Positions 42,526 to 52,568 of a stretch of 64,000 bases of DNA are shown here, piece by piece. Both the position numbers and the translations under genes were made by a program. Every line of letters begins with the position of its first letter. The first letter of the stretch is position 1. The notes under the pieces are model-generated. The model was not told the DNA's origin. It made no database searches and saw nothing but the letters and a program-made list of their open reading frames with translations. This DNA is from Mycobacterium sp. GA-1285 (lineage in GTDB: Bacteria > Actinomycetota > Actinomycetes > Mycobacteriales > Mycobacteriaceae). Where the stretch lies: contig NZ_LQIS01000001.1 of assembly GCF_001499905.1 (NCBI RefSeq), positions 1-64,000 of the forward strand, written 5' to 3'.

Positions 42526-43302
42526 TCACCGCGTAACCCGGGCCCCACGGGCCCGGTCGAGACGGCCGCGCAGACCCCACTCGGCGACCTTGAACAGGGC
42601 CTCGCGGATGTTGGACCCGCTCATCTTGGACTGACCGAACTCGCGTTCGGTGAAGGTGATGGGCACTTCCACGACGACGAACCCGTTGTTGATCGTGCGC
42701 CAGGTCAGGTCGATCTGGAAGCAGTAACCCTTCGAATCGACCGCGCTCAGGTCGATCTTCTCCAGCACCTCGCGGCGGTAGGCGCGATAACCGGCGGTGA
42801 TGTCGTGGATGCCGACACCGAGCAGGATGCGCGAATAACCGTTGGCGGTACGGGACAGCACCAGGCGCCGACGCGGCCAGTTGCGCACCTCTCCGCCTGC
42901 CACGTAGCGCGAGCCGATCACCAGGTCGGTCCCGCCGTCTATGGCGTCGAGCAACCGGTACAGCTGTTCGGGCGGGTGACTGCCGTCGGCGTCCATTTCG
43001 ACGAGCACCGAGTACTCGCGGCTCAGCCCCCAGGCGAACCCGGCCAGATACGCCGCGCCGAGGCCGCCCTTGGCATTGCGGTGCATGACATGGATGCGGT
43101 CGGGGTCTGCGAGCGCCAGCTCGTCGGCGAGCCGGCCGGTTCCGTCGGGGCTGCCGTCGTCGACGACGAGGATGTGGACATCGGGCCGCGCCTTCTGGAC
43201 GCGTTCGACGATCAGCGGAAGGTTCTCCCGCTCGTTGTACGTGGGAATGATCACCAGCGCGCGCTGGCTGGGGCGCTCCCCCGGGTCCCGGCCCGTCGTC
43301 AT
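42526..43302 (-). CDS. ppm1: Polyprenol monophosphomannose synthase (Ppm1, GT2)
   Basis: 258 residues. GT2 motifs: [11 protein letters not shown] near 20, VDDGSPDGT near 47 and the metal-binding [12 protein letters not shown] near 100. Then [15 protein letters not shown] and a C-terminal amphipathic region. It transfers mannose from GDP-mannose to polyprenol phosphate, supplying LM/LAM synthesis and protein mannosylation. Its ATG overlaps the lnt stop (ATGA). The two are separate here; in M. tuberculosis they form one protein, Rv2051c. Confidence 0.95.
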   Translation of the reverse strand: MTTGRDPGERPSQRALVIIPTYNERENLPLIVERVQKARPDVHILVVDDGSPDGTGRLADELALADPDRIHVMHRNAKGGLGAAYLAGFAWGLSREYSVLVEMDADGSHPPEQLYRLLDAIDGGTDLVIGSRYVAGGEVRNWPRRRLVLSRTANGYSRILLGVGIHDITAGYRAYRREVLEKIDLSAVDSKGYCFQIDLTWRTINNGFVVVEVPITFTEREFGQSKMSGSNIREALFKVAEWGLRGRLDRARGARVTR

Positions 43303-44939
43303 GTGGCTCCTCTGTCTTTGGTGCCGCCGCTCACTCGACGACGCACAAAGCCTTCATTGTGCAGCATCGCGACGATCAGACTGCCCACGCCGAGGGCGAT
43401 GAGCAGCCCCTCCACCAGCGGCCCGAACCGTGTCGCGGCTGTGAGCTGGGTTTTCAGCCGTACCGCGGAGTCCAGGTAGGCCGGTTCGTAGAACGCGGTG
43501 CGAGCCAACTCACGGCCGTCCGGCGAGACGATCGCGCTGATACCCGTCGTCCCCGCGACCACGACGTACCGGTCGTGTTCGACAGCGCGCAGCCGGGCGA
43601 ACGCGAGTTGCTGTTCGCTCATCGACTCGGTGAACGTCGCGTTGTTCGACGGCACGACCAGCAGCTGTGCGCCGTTGCGCACCGACTCTCGCGGTGCACG
43701 GTCGAAGATCACCTCCCAGCAGGTGGTCACCCCGACCGGCACGCCGGCCGGGTGCACCACGCCCGTGCCGTCGCCCGGCACGAAGTAGCCGGCACGGTCT
43801 GCGTATTCGGAGAAGTGACGGAAGAACCCGCGCCACGGCAGGTACTCGCCGAAGGGCTGCACGATCTGCTTGTCGTGGCGCTCACCGGGACCGCTGCGGG
43901 GATTCCACACGATCACCGAGTTCGTCGTGGTCGGCTCCTCGGACGTCGCGCCGGGCGCCTCGACCACCGCGCCGACGAGGATCGGCGCGTCGATGGCCGC
44001 GGCGGCAGAGGAGATCAGCTCATGGGCGTCGGAATTGGCCAGCGGATCGATGTCGGAGGAGTTCTCGGGCCAGACGACGAATATCGGCCGCGGCGCCCGC
44101 CCCGCCCGCACGTCCTCGGCCAGCCGCAACGTCTCGCGGACGTGATTGTCGAGCACGGCGCGACGCTGGGCGTTGAAGTCGAGTCCGAGCCGGGGCACGT
44201 TGCCCTGGACGACGGCCACGGTGACCGAGTGCTCGTCTCCGGCCCCGAGGCCGGACTGGCGGACGTGCGGCCACGTCAGCGCGGTGACCAGCAGCACGGC
44301 GCTGATACACAAGCCCGGCACCACGACGGCCGGGGGCGCGGCTTTCCGTGCGTCGTCGCGCCGCCACCACTGGACGACCTCGAAAACCATTGCCGCCAAG
44401 CTGAACCCGACGAGCACGGTCGCGAATGACAGCAGCGGCGCCCCGCCCAGTTGGGCGATCGACCGCAGCGGGCTCTCGGTCTGGCCGTAAGCGACCACAC
44501 CCCATGGGAACCCGCCGAACGGCACCGTCGACTTGAGCCACTCCTGTGCCACCCACAGCCCGGCGGACCACAGCGGCCAGCCCGGTAGCCGCCGAACCAG
44601 CACAGCGGCCGCGCCGAACAGCGCCGGAAACACCGCCTCGGCGAGCGCCAACCCGATCCACGGGAAGGGTCCGACGAACGCCCCGACCCACGGCAGCAGC
44701 GGCAGATAGAACGCCGCGCCGAACAGGAAACCGTAGCCGAATCCGCCTCGCACCGTGGTGGTCTCGCGTGTCAGCGTCCAGGCCAGCAGCGCGAAAGCGA
44801 GGAAACCCAGATACCACCAACCGAACGGCGGAAAGCTCAGACACAGCAGCACGCCACCGACGAGGACGACGGTAAGCTGCGGCATTCGGTTCACCACGGT
44901 CTGACCGAATCGCCTTGTCTTCGAGACCGTTTCAGCCAT
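43299..44939 (-). CDS. lnt: Apolipoprotein N-acyltransferase
   Basis: 546 residues. Several N-terminal transmembrane helices (residues 20-235) precede a nitrilase-type domain. The Glu-Lys-Cys triad appears as [22 protein letters not shown] and [10 protein letters not shown] last helix lies near 515-535. It adds the third acyl chain to lipoproteins, such as LppI in this window. Stop coupled to ppm1; the start overlaps the end of the amidohydrolase gene by 8 bases, so the three genes are probably co-transcribed. Confidence 0.95.
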   Translation of the reverse strand: MAETVSKTRRFGQTVVNRMPQLTVVLVGGVLLCLSFPPFGWWYLGFLAFALLAWTLTRETTTVRGGFGYGFLFGAAFYLPLLPWVGAFVGPFPWIGLALAEAVFPALFGAAAVLVRRLPGWPLWSAGLWVAQEWLKSTVPFGGFPWGVVAYGQTESPLRSIAQLGGAPLLSFATVLVGFSLAAMVFEVVQWWRRDDARKAAPPAVVVPGLCISAVLLVTALTWPHVRQSGLGAGDEHSVTVAVVQGNVPRLGLDFNAQRRAVLDNHVRETLRLAEDVRAGRAPRPIFVVWPENSSDIDPLANSDAHELISSAAAAIDAPILVGAVVEAPGATSEEPTTTNSVIVWNPRSGPGERHDKQIVQPFGEYLPWRGFFRHFSEYADRAGYFVPGDGTGVVHPAGVPVGVTTCWEVIFDRAPRESVRNGAQLLVVPSNNATFTESMSEQQLAFARLRAVEHDRYVVVAGTTGISAIVSPDGRELARTAFYEPAYLDSAVRLKTQLTAATRFGPLVEGLLIALGVGSLIVAMLHNEGFVRRRVSGGTKDRGAT

Positions 44940-46518
44940 CTATGACAGCACCCCGGTGAACCGTCTGCCGACACCGGGGTGACGGGCCGTCTAGGCGGGG
45001 CAACGGCGGTACCCGCGACCGCCGGTCGGTGGACCACCGTTGTACTGCGTCGGCGGGCGCACTCACCTCGAGTTGATCGGCCTCCCAGATTGCGTACGAG
45101 GCCGGCGCACCGGGAACGAGGGTGCCCGCCAACCCATCCCGAACGCCTGCGGCGCGCCACGCGCCGCGGGTGAGTGCCGCGAACGCCGCACGCGCCGAGA
45201 GCGCGCTGCCCGGCGTCTGGTGTCGCGTCGCCGCGCGCAGCGTCGCCCACGGATCGATCCCGGTGACGGGGCTGTCAGAGCCGAAGGCGAGGGGCACGCC
45301 TTGGGATGCTAACAGCGCGAACGGGTTCAACGGCTTGGCTCGCTGCGCCCCGAGACGCTGGGCGTACATTCCGGTTTCGCCGCCCCAGAGCGCATCGAAA
45401 TTCGGTTGCATGCTGGCGAGCACACCCCATGCGCCGAGCTTGTGCGCCTGTCCCTCGGTGACCATCTCCAGATGTTCGAGTCGGTGCCCGCACCGGGCGA
45501 CCGCGGGCGCCCCGAAGGATGCGACGACGGACTCGAGCGCATCGACGACCGCGGCCACGGCGGCGTCGCCGATCACGTGGAAGCCGGCCGTGATCCCCGC
45601 CTGTGTGCATGCGTGCAGATGGTCCTCGATGGCGTCACGGTCGAGGTAGGCGTTCCCGACACAGCCCGGCGCGTCGGCGTAAGGCTCGCGCAGCCAGGCG
45701 GTGCGTGAGCCGAGCGCCCCGTCGACGAAGAGGTCGCCCGCCAGGCCGCGGGCGCCCGTGCGCTCGATCAGCCCGCGTGCCTGATCGGCTGTGGTGACCG
45801 CTTCGCCCCAGTAGCCGATGATCTCGACGCCGTGCTCGTGAGCCCGGACCTCGTCCCAGTCGTCGAGGCCGCCGATCTGCGGGCCCGCGCATTCGTGCAC
45901 GGCGACGATTCCGTGTGCCGCCGCCGCGTTGAGCGCGGCGGTGCGCGCGTCGTCACGTTGCCGGCGCGTCAGCCCGGCCCGCGCGGCGGCGCGGACCAGG
46001 TGATGAGCGTCGCTGGTCAGCGGCCGGTGCGGGTGGTATCCGGCCGAGTCGGCGAGGCCGGGGCAGAGCGCCCGCAGCGCGGTGGACGCCGCGGCCGAGT
46101 GCACGTCCACCCTGGCGAGGTAAGCCGGTCGGTCCCCCACGACGGCGTCGACGTCACCGGTGCTGGGCGGAGTGCGTTCCGACCAGCTGGACTCGTCCCA
46201 TCCGTGCCCCCAGATCGGACCGTCCGGATGGGTGCGGGCATGGTCGCCGAGCAGTTGCAGACAGTGCGGTAGCGAGGTGGCGCGCCGCAGGTCGAGTCCG
46301 GAGAGCGTGAGTCCGGTGGCGGTGAGGTGGATGTGACTGTCGACGAACGCGGGGGCGACGAAGGCGCCGTCGAGGTCGACGACCTGCGCCTCGGGATACT
46401 GGCCGCGGCCGACGTCGTCGCTGCCCAACCATGCGATCACGCCGTCGCGCACGGCCAGCGCCGTGGCGTCGGGCATGGCGGGGCTGTGTACCCGCCCGTT
46501 GAGCAGAAGGGTCGTCAC
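44932..46518 (-). CDS. YtcJ-like amidohydrolase
   Basis: 528 residues. Metal-binding [12 protein letters not shown] near residue 60, [13 protein letters not shown] and HRLEHLEMV in the middle and [13 protein letters not shown] near 420 form the amidohydrolase site. The large insert after the first His pair is typical of YtcJ. The substrate of this subfamily is mostly unknown. GTG start at 46518. The 3' end overlaps the lnt start by 8 bases, and fxsA starts upstream with a 13-base gap. Confidence 0.88.
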   Translation of the reverse strand: MTTLLLNGRVHSPAMPDATALAVRDGVIAWLGSDDVGRGQYPEAQVVDLDGAFVAPAFVDSHIHLTATGLTLSGLDLRRATSLPHCLQLLGDHARTHPDGPIWGHGWDESSWSERTPPSTGDVDAVVGDRPAYLARVDVHSAAASTALRALCPGLADSAGYHPHRPLTSDAHHLVRAAARAGLTRRQRDDARTAALNAAAAHGIVAVHECAGPQIGGLDDWDEVRAHEHGVEIIGYWGEAVTTADQARGLIERTGARGLAGDLFVDGALGSRTAWLREPYADAPGCVGNAYLDRDAIEDHLHACTQAGITAGFHVIGDAAVAAVVDALESVVASFGAPAVARCGHRLEHLEMVTEGQAHKLGAWGVLASMQPNFDALWGGETGMYAQRLGAQRAKPLNPFALLASQGVPLAFGSDSPVTGIDPWATLRAATRHQTPGSALSARAAFAALTRGAWRAAGVRDGLAGTLVPGAPASYAIWEADQLEVSAPADAVQRWSTDRRSRVPPLPRLDGPSPRCRQTVHRGAVIDG

Positions 46519-46531
46519 CTAGGGGAGGTTC

Positions 46532-47017
46532 TCACAGACGGTCGTCTGGGCGGGGTGCGCGCTCCACGGCGGGTTGTTCCATGTCGACGACGTCGACGAC
46601 CTCGCCGTCGATGTAGTCGTTTCGCCTCGTGGCGGCTCCCCAGCCCGCGACGCCGGCGGTGATCAGCGGCATCCGGCGGGCCGCCAGCGCGGTCAGCAGC
46701 GGACGGGCCGCCGCCCGGGTCGGTGGCAGCAGGAGCAGCGCCCCTGCCACCGAACTGGCCAGCCCGGGGATCACGACCAGCACCGTTGCGAGCGCGACCA
46801 GGATGCTGTCGGCCGCCGCACCGTGCAGTGTCGACGTGGTCAGACCCGAGCGCAACCTGCCGAGATGACGCCTGACCTGTGATCCGGCCAGCGCAAAACC
46901 CAGCACGAACGTCGTGAGAAGCAGCAGCAGCGTCCAGCCGATGCCGATCGTCGACACCAGGGCCACCACGACCGCGGTCTCGATGACCACATAGAGGACA
47001 AACAGCCGCATCGCCAT
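46532..47017 (-). CDS. fxsA: FxsA-family membrane protein
   Basis: 161 residues. The first helices (LFVLYVVIETAVVVALVSTI, GWTLLLLLTTFVLGFALAG) and the third (ADSILVALATVLVVIPGLAS) followed by LLLLPPTRAAARPLL match FxsA. FxsA excludes phage T7 when overproduced in E. coli; its normal role is unknown. A charged cytoplasmic tail (residues 115-161) is acidic. Divergent from the DLH gene across 47 bases. Confidence 0.9.
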   Translation of the reverse strand: MAMRLFVLYVVIETAVVVALVSTIGIGWTLLLLLTTFVLGFALAGSQVRRHLGRLRSGLTTSTLHGAAADSILVALATVLVVIPGLASSVAGALLLLPPTRAAARPLLTALAARRMPLITAGVAGWGAATRRNDYIDGEVVDVVDMEQPAVERAPRPDDRL

Positions 47018-47064
47018 ACGGGGTAAACGTCCGGGCGCCCCTGTCGGTTCCGTAGATTGACGAT

Positions 47065-47772
47065 ATGGCCACGATCAAGATCGCTACGCCGGACGGTCCG
47101 ATCGACGCGTTGCTCTCGACGCCGGACGGCGAGGGTCCGTGGCCGGCGATCGTGGTCGTGCACGACGCGATCGGGTACGGACCGGACAACGAGGCGATAT
47201 CGGCCCGCATCGCCGAAGCCGGCTACATCGCGATCACTCCGGACCTGTACTCGCGCGGTGGCCGCGCTCGCTGCATCACCCGGGTGTTTCGCGAACTGCT
47301 CAGCAAGCGGGGCCGCGCGCTCGATGACATCCTGGCCGCCCGCGACCACGTGCTGGCCCTGCCGGAGTGCACGGGCGCAGTCGGCATCGCCGGATTCTGT
47401 ATGGGTGGACAGTTCGCGCTGGTGATGTCACCGCAGGGTTTCGGTGCATCGGCGCCGTTCTACGGCACCCCCCTACCGCGCCGTCTCGACGACACGTTGA
47501 CCGGGGCGTGCCCGATCGTCGCCAGCTTCGGCAGGCGCGACCCGATCGGCATCGGTGCCGCCGATCGTTTGCGAAAGGTCGTCGCGGACAAGGGCATTCC
47601 GGCAGACATCAAGGTATATCCGGATGCCGGGCACAGCTTCGCGAACAAGCTGCCGGGACAACCGCTTCTGAGGATCACCGGGTTCGGATACAACCGGGCG
47701 GCGGCGGACGACGCCTGGGCGCGGGTGTTCGCGTTCTTCGGCGAACACCTCGCGGTTACACCGCGGGGTTGA
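47065..47772 (+). CDS. Dienelactone hydrolase family protein
   Basis: 235 residues. The nucleophile is Cys in IAGFCMGGQ near residue 112, the acid is in SFGRRDPIG and the His in PDAGHSFANK. This is the carboxymethylenebutenolidase-like triad. The family hydrolyses dienelactones or related esters. Position after divergent fxsA matches Rv2053c-Rv2054 as I recall. The 3' end overlaps the convergent PPOX gene by 17 bases. Confidence 0.9.
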   Translation: MATIKIATPDGPIDALLSTPDGEGPWPAIVVVHDAIGYGPDNEAISARIAEAGYIAITPDLYSRGGRARCITRVFRELLSKRGRALDDILAARDHVLALPECTGAVGIAGFCMGGQFALVMSPQGFGASAPFYGTPLPRRLDDTLTGACPIVASFGRRDPIGIGAADRLRKVVADKGIPADIKVYPDAGHSFANKLPGQPLLRITGFGYNRAAADDAWARVFAFFGEHLAVTPRG

Positions 47773-48154
47773 CCGCGGGCGCGATCTCGATTCCGATGTG
47801 CACCTTGTCGATACCGCCGCGGATCAGTGCCTGGGGAATCCACCACCACGCGTGCCACCAATAGCGCCTGGTGACCATGTCGAAGACGCGGCGGGTCTCC
47901 TGCTTGGGCAGCACCCTGGCGACGGCTTCGACCGGGTTGCCCTTCGGTTCGCCCAGTGCCGTGGACTTCTGGATGGTCACCCGAGGAGTGTTGTTGATGC
48001 GCTTGGTTTTCCACGATCCGTCATCGGTGATGACGAGCAGCTTGTCGTCCTCGGGTACGCCCCAGATCGGGGTCGGTTTGGGTGTGCCGTCCTTGGTGAA
48101 GGTCGTCAACAGGATGTACTTCGAGCGCGCGACGTCGTCGAACGTGTCGGCCAT
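47756..48154 (-). CDS. PPOX-class (F420/FMN-binding) protein, copy 2
   Basis: 132 residues. YILLTTFTKDGTPKPTPIWG near residue 12 and SWKTKRINNTPRVTIQKS near 46 are typical of split-barrel PPOX proteins, many of which use F420 in mycobacteria. The C-terminus differs from its upstream paralogue (WWHAWWWIPQALIRGG). It starts 2 bases after the stop of copy 1. The position next to cobN recalls Rv2061c. Confidence 0.85.
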   Translation of the reverse strand: MADTFDDVARSKYILLTTFTKDGTPKPTPIWGVPEDDKLLVITDDGSWKTKRINNTPRVTIQKSTALGEPKGNPVEAVARVLPKQETRRVFDMVTRRYWWHAWWWIPQALIRGGIDKVHIGIEIAPAVNPAV

Positions 48155-48156
48155 GG

Positions 48157-48537
48157 TCAGCCCGGCTTGATTGCGATGGTCACGTTGTTCTTCATTCCCC
48201 CGCGCAGCTTGGAGAAAACGTTGAACGTTTTGCCCAGCAGCCCGTAGCGCTTGCCGATCGCGTCGTAGGTGGCGCCGTTGGCCGACTTGTCGAGGATCTC
48301 GGCGACGGCCTCGACGGGCTCACCCTTGGGGTTGCCGCGCATGTCGCAGGGGGCGATGGTCACCCGCGGGGTGTTGCGGATCCGCTTGACCTTCCACGAC
48401 TTCTCCTGCGTGATGGCGATCAGGCCGTCGCCGTCGGGCACCGCCCAGATCGGTGTCGGCTTGGGCCTGCCGTCCTTGGTGAAAGTGGTGAGCAGGATGT
48501 ACTCGGACTTCGCAACGTCGGCAAAGGTGGCAGACAC
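48157..48537 (-). CDS. PPOX-class (F420/FMN-binding) protein, copy 1
   Basis: 126 residues, clearly a paralogue of the gene 2 bases downstream: YILLTTFTKDGRPKPTPIWA and SWKVKRIRNTPRVTIAP. The central Lys/Arg pattern suits binding of the F420 or flavin phosphate group. Substrate unknown. GTG start at 48537; cobN ends 31 bases upstream. Confidence 0.85.
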   Translation of the reverse strand: MSATFADVAKSEYILLTTFTKDGRPKPTPIWAVPDGDGLIAITQEKSWKVKRIRNTPRVTIAPCDMRGNPKGEPVEAVAEILDKSANGATYDAIGKRYGLLGKTFNVFSKLRGGMKNNVTIAIKPG

Positions 48538-48568
48538 GTCCTCGAAGATACTGCGCCGCGCCGCGAGA

Positions 48569-51500
48569 TCAGCCTTCGAGGTCGCCTTCGGTCTCCAGCA
48601 GCACCCTGCGCAATCCGTCGAGCGTCGCCCGTTCGGGTGCGACCCACATGCCGCGGTCGGCGGCCTCCAGGAGTCGCTCGGCCATACCGTGCAGCGCCCA
48701 CGGATTGGACTCGGCCATGAACTTGCGGTTCTCGTGGTCTAGCACGTACTCCGCCGAAAGCCGCTCGTACATCCAGTCGGCCATCACACCGGCGGTCGCG
48801 TCATAGCCGAACAGGTAGTCGACCGTCGCGGCCATCTCGAAGGCGCCCTTGTAGCCGTGCCTGCGCATCGCGTTGATCCAGCGCGGGTTGACCACGCGCG
48901 CGCGGAACACCCGGGTGGTCTCCTCCGACAGGGTGCGGGTCCGCACGGCATCGGGCCGGGTGTTGTCACCGATATAGGCGGCGGGATCCTTACCGGTCAG
49001 CGCCCGCACGGTGGCGATCATGCCGCCGTGGTACTGGAAGTAGTCGTCGGAGTCGGCGATGTCGTGTTCGCGGGTGTCGGTGTTCTTGGCCGCCACCGCG
49101 ATCCGGCGATATTGCCGGCTCATATCATCACTGGCGGCAGCTCCGTCTAATCCGCGGCCGTAGGCGAATCCGCCCCACGCCGTGTACACCTGGGCGAGGT
49201 CGGCGTCATCGCGCCAGTTGCGACTGTCGATCAGTTGCAGTAGCCCGGCGCCGTACGTCCCCGGTTTGGAACCGAAAATCCTTGTGGTGGAACGACGTTC
49301 GTCACCGTGTTCGGCGAGGTCGGCTTGGGCGTGCGCACGGACGTAGTTGTCCTCGGCTGCTTCGTCGAGGCCGGCGACCAGCGCTACGGCATCGTCGAGC
49401 ATCGTGACGACGTGCGGGAACGCGTCTCGGAAGAACCCGGAGATGCGCACCGTGACGTCGATGCGGGGCCTCCCCAGGTCGGCGAGCGCAATCGGTTCGA
49501 GAGCGATCACCCGGCGGGACGCCTCGTCCCACACAGGACGCACCCCGAGCAGCGCGAGCACTTCGGCGATGTCGTCACCGGCGGTCCGCATGGCCGACGT
49601 GCCCCACACCGACAGGCCGACCGACCGGGGCCAGTCGCCGTAGTCGTCGCGGTAGCGGGCCAGCAGCGAATCCGCCATCGCCACACCGGTTTCCCACGCC
49701 AGCCGCGACGGCACCGCCTTGGGATCGACCGAGTAGAAATTCCGCCCGGTGGGCAGCACGTTGACCAGCCCGCGCAGCGGTGATCCCGACGGGCCGGCTG
49801 GGATGAAGTGCCCGTCGAGCGCTCGGAGGATCTGCGGAATCTCCTCGGCCGTGCCTGCGAGCCGCGGCACCACTTCGGTGGCGGCGAACCGGAGCACTGC
49901 GGCGACGTCGAGGTTGTCGGTCAGCGTGTCGACGGCCTCGGGGTTCCATCCCGAGTCCTGCAGCGCGGCAACCAGTTTCCGGGCCTTCGCCTCGGTGGCG
50001 TCGACAGCTGCGCGCTCGTCACGGCCGTCCTCGGCCAGGCCGAGCGCCTGGCGAAGGCCCGGCACTGTCTGCTCGCCGCCGAACAACTGGCGGGCCCGCA
50101 GTACCGCGAGCACCAGATCCAGTTCGTCGTCGCCGCTTGGTGTTTGGCCGAGGATGTGCAGGCCATCGCGGATCTGGACGTCCTTGATCTCGCAGAGCCA
50201 GCCGTCGACGTGCAGCAGCATGTCGTCGAAGGAGTCCTCCTCGGGGCGCTCCTCGAGACCCAAGTCGTGGTCCATCTTCGCGGCGCGCATCAGCGTCCAG
50301 ATCTGCTGGCGGATCGCGGGGAGTTTCCCGGGGTCGAGCGCCGACACGTTGGCGTGTTCGTCGAGCAGCTGCTCCAAACGCGCGATGTCGCCGTAGGTTT
50401 CGGCACGCGCCATCGGTGGGATGAGGTGGTCGACGAGGGTCGCGTGTGCGCGACGCTTGGCCTGGGTGCCCTCACCGGGATCGTTGACCAGGAACGGGTA
50501 GATCAGCGGCAGATTGCCCAGCGCGGCATCGGATCCGCAGGCCGCCGACATGCCGAAAGTCTTGCCCGGCAGCCACTCCAGGTTGCCGTGCTTGCCTAGG
50601 TGCACGACCGCGTCCGCGCCGAACACCGATTCGATCCACCGGTACGCGGCCAGATAATGGTGGCTGGGCGGCAGATCCGGGTCGTGGTAGATGGCGACGG
50701 GGTTTTCGCCGAAACCGCGCGGCGGCTGCACCATCAGCACGACGTTGTCCGCCTGCAGCGCGGCGATGACGATCTCACCGTCGGGATCGGCGCTTCGGTC
50801 GATGAACATCTCCCCCGGCGGCGGGCCCCAGTGCTCGACGATCGCTTCGGTGAGCTCGGCGGGCAGCGTCGCGAACCAGTCGCGATACTCCCTGGCCAAC
50901 ACCCGGATCGGGTTGCTCTCGACCTGCGTTTCGGTCAGCCAGTCGGGGTCCTGGCCGCCGCGTTCGATCAGCGCGTGGATGAGCGCATCCCCATCGCCGG
51001 CGTCGAGGCCCGGCACGTCGCCGATGCGGTAACCGTGCTCGCGCATCGCGCGCAGCAGCGCGACGGCGCTCGCCGGGGTGTCGAGCCCGACGGCGTTGCC
51101 GATGCGGGCGTGTTTGGTGGGGTAGGCGGAGAACACCACGGCGATCCGCTTGTCCTCGACCGGGATTGCGCGCAGGCGCGCGTGTCGGACGGCCAGCCCG
51201 GCGACTCGCGCGCAGCGTTCGGGATCGGGCACATACGAGGTCAGGCCCTCGTCGTCGATCTCCTTGAACGAGAACGGCACGGTGATGATGCGGCCGTCGA
51301 ACTCCGGCACGGCCACCTGTGTCGCGACGTCGAGCGGCGAGAGCCCGTCGTCGTTGTTCTGCCAATGCGACCGGGGGCTCGTCAAGCACAACCCTTGCAG
51401 GATCGGGATGTCCAGTGCTGCGAGGTGCGCGACGTTCCATGTGTCATCCGCGCCACCGGCCGACACGGTCGCCGGTGTGGCCCCACCGGCCGCGAGCACG

Positions 51501-52147
51501 GTGGTGATCAGTGCGTCGGCCGTGCCGAGCAGTTCGAGCAGCTCCGCGTCGGCGGTGCGCAGCGACGCACAGAACACCGGAAGCGCACGACCGCCGGCGT
51601 CCTCGATCGCGTCGCACAGCGCCTCGACGTAGGCGGTGTTACCCGCGAGGTGCTGCGCGCGGTAGTACAGCACCGCGACGGTCGGGCCGTCGCCGCCGTC
51701 GCGGGGCACCACGCCCCACAGCGGTGTGCTCTCGGGCGGGGAGAACCCCAAGCCGGTCATCAACAGCGTGTCGCACAGGAACGCGTGCAACTGGCGCAGA
51801 TTCGAGACGCCGCCCTGAGCCAGGTAGACGTGGGCCTGCAACGCGACGCCCGCCGGTGTGGTCGAGTGCCGCATCAACTCCGCGTCCGGCGACTGCTCGC
51901 CGCTGACGACGACGGCGGGCACACCGAAGGCCACCACCTCGTCGATGCCGTCCTGCCAGGCGCGGTAGCCGCCGAGGATGCGCACTACCACGATGTCGGC
52001 ACCGCGCAGCAGTTCGCCGAGTTCACCGTCGACCAGCCGGGACGGGTTGGCCCACCGGTAGTTGGCGCCGGTGGACCGGGCCGTCATCAAGTCGGTGTCC
52101 GAGGTGGACAGGAGCAAGACGGCGGGGTCGCGAGACGGCTGAGCCAC
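48569..52147 (-). CDS. cobN: Aerobic cobaltochelatase subunit CobN
   Basis: 1192 residues, normal for CobN. Recognised parts include GYRAWQDGIDEVVAFGVPAV near the start, VVFSAYPTKHARIGNAVGLD near 335, HLGKHGNLEWLPGKTFGMSA near 525 and EESFDDMLLHVDGWLCEIKD near 645. MVHRHGYKG-like NAMRRHGYKGAFEMA appears near 1110. CobN with CobS and CobT inserts Co2+ into hydrogenobyrinic acid a,c-diamide; CobS/T are not in the window. GTG start at 52147 with GGGGG just upstream. Downstream PPOX genes may be co-transcribed. Confidence 0.95.
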   Translation of the reverse strand: MAQPSRDPAVLLLSTSDTDLMTARSTGANYRWANPSRLVDGELGELLRGADIVVVRILGGYRAWQDGIDEVVAFGVPAVVVSGEQSPDAELMRHSTTPAGVALQAHVYLAQGGVSNLRQLHAFLCDTLLMTGLGFSPPESTPLWGVVPRDGGDGPTVAVLYYRAQHLAGNTAYVEALCDAIEDAGGRALPVFCASLRTADAELLELLGTADALITTVLAAGGATPATVSAGGADDTWNVAHLAALDIPILQGLCLTSPRSHWQNNDDGLSPLDVATQVAVPEFDGRIITVPFSFKEIDDEGLTSYVPDPERCARVAGLAVRHARLRAIPVEDKRIAVVFSAYPTKHARIGNAVGLDTPASAVALLRAMREHGYRIGDVPGLDAGDGDALIHALIERGGQDPDWLTETQVESNPIRVLAREYRDWFATLPAELTEAIVEHWGPPPGEMFIDRSADPDGEIVIAALQADNVVLMVQPPRGFGENPVAIYHDPDLPPSHHYLAAYRWIESVFGADAVVHLGKHGNLEWLPGKTFGMSAACGSDAALGNLPLIYPFLVNDPGEGTQAKRRAHATLVDHLIPPMARAETYGDIARLEQLLDEHANVSALDPGKLPAIRQQIWTLMRAAKMDHDLGLEERPEEDSFDDMLLHVDGWLCEIKDVQIRDGLHILGQTPSGDDELDLVLAVLRARQLFGGEQTVPGLRQALGLAEDGRDERAAVDATEAKARKLVAALQDSGWNPEAVDTLTDNLDVAAVLRFAATEVVPRLAGTAEEIPQILRALDGHFIPAGPSGSPLRGLVNVLPTGRNFYSVDPKAVPSRLAWETGVAMADSLLARYRDDYGDWPRSVGLSVWGTSAMRTAGDDIAEVLALLGVRPVWDEASRRVIALEPIALADLGRPRIDVTVRISGFFRDAFPHVVTMLDDAVALVAGLDEAAEDNYVRAHAQADLAEHGDERRSTTRIFGSKPGTYGAGLLQLIDSRNWRDDADLAQVYTAWGGFAYGRGLDGAAASDDMSRQYRRIAVAAKNTDTREHDIADSDDYFQYHGGMIATVRALTGKDPAAYIGDNTRPDAVRTRTLSEETTRVFRARVVNPRWINAMRRHGYKGAFEMAATVDYLFGYDATAGVMADWMYERLSAEYVLDHENRKFMAESNPWALHGMAERLLEAADRGMWVAPERATLDGLRRVLLETEGDLEG

Positions 52148-52185
52148 CCCCCATTACTACCCCACGCCGCTTTCCTGCCCACTCC

Positions 52186-52320
52186 CCGTGCGCCGACGGT
52201 GCACGTCTGCGCGGGACACTCCGCGCCACCGCGACAGTTTGCGCACGGTCAGTGGGCGACGAGCGTGCGGTGATGCCGAGATTTCGCGGCGTGTCGCGAA
52301 GCAGACACGCACCCTCGCGG
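52186..52320. repeat. Dispersed palindromic elements, copies D1 and D2 in tandem
   Basis: D1 (about 52186-52250) keeps GTCTGC, GACACTCCGCG, GACAG and TTGCGCACG in the order of copy A. D2 (about 52256-52320) is in inverse orientation; its reverse complement has GGGTGCGTGTCTGC, CGACACGCCGCG and CGCACGCTCG. They fill most of the 194 bases upstream of cobN. Confidence 0.6.
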
Positions 52321-52341
52321 CATCATCCGTGTGGAGGTGGG

Positions 52342-52443
52342 CTAGCGGCGGTTCCAGCGGCCGTATGTGCTCTGCGGATAAGGCAACCCGAGGGCGGCGA
52401 TGAGTACGACCAGAAGAGCACCGAACACGATGAGTTCGAACAT
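52342..52443 (-). CDS. 33-residue membrane peptide
   Basis: The ATG at 52443-52441 opens a 33-codon frame ending at the TAG at 52344-52342. Residues 2-20 form one hydrophobic helix (ELIVFGALLVVLIAALGLP). A polar basic tail with YGRWNRR follows. A strong ribosome site AGGAAGGA lies at 52457-52450, six bases before the ATG, which argues that the peptide is made. Two inverted repeats lie just upstream. Function unknown; single-helix peptides often regulate membrane complexes. Confidence 0.65.
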   Translation of the reverse strand: MFELIVFGALLVVLIAALGLPYPQSTYGRWNRR

Positions 52444-52462
52444 CGTCGTTCCTTCCTGACGC

Positions 52463-52484
52463 TTACTGCACACACGTGCAGTAA
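52463..52484. promoter_or_regulatory. Perfect 9-bp inverted repeat upstream of the small peptide gene
   Basis: TTACTGCAC at 52463-52471 and GTGCAGTAA at 52476-52484 with an ACAC centre. The form suits a TetR-type operator and it lies 19 bases before the 52443 start. Confidence 0.5.
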
Positions 52485-52537
52485 CCCGGAACTTACGACG
52501 TCAGCGTCGATATGAGACCGACTTGTGTGGCACGGAT

Positions 52538-52554
52538 CACTAGAGGTTCTAGTG
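52538..52554. promoter_or_regulatory. Perfect 7-bp inverted repeat between the BVMO and the small peptide gene
   Basis: CACTAGA at 52538-52544 and TCTAGTG at 52548-52554 with a GGT centre. It lies 15 bases past the BVMO stop. It could be an operator for the peptide gene or a weak terminator; no T-run follows. Confidence 0.4.
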
Positions 52555-52568
52555 TGACCGCCGTCACG

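Noticed and set aside
50600..52273. 557-codon open frame on the plus strand
   Set aside because: Antisense shadow of cobN with no domain and Arg/Gly/His-rich composition.
52148..52341. Cobalamin riboswitch upstream of cobN
   Set aside because: No B12-box-like sequence seen; the region is explained by two copies of the dispersed palindrome.
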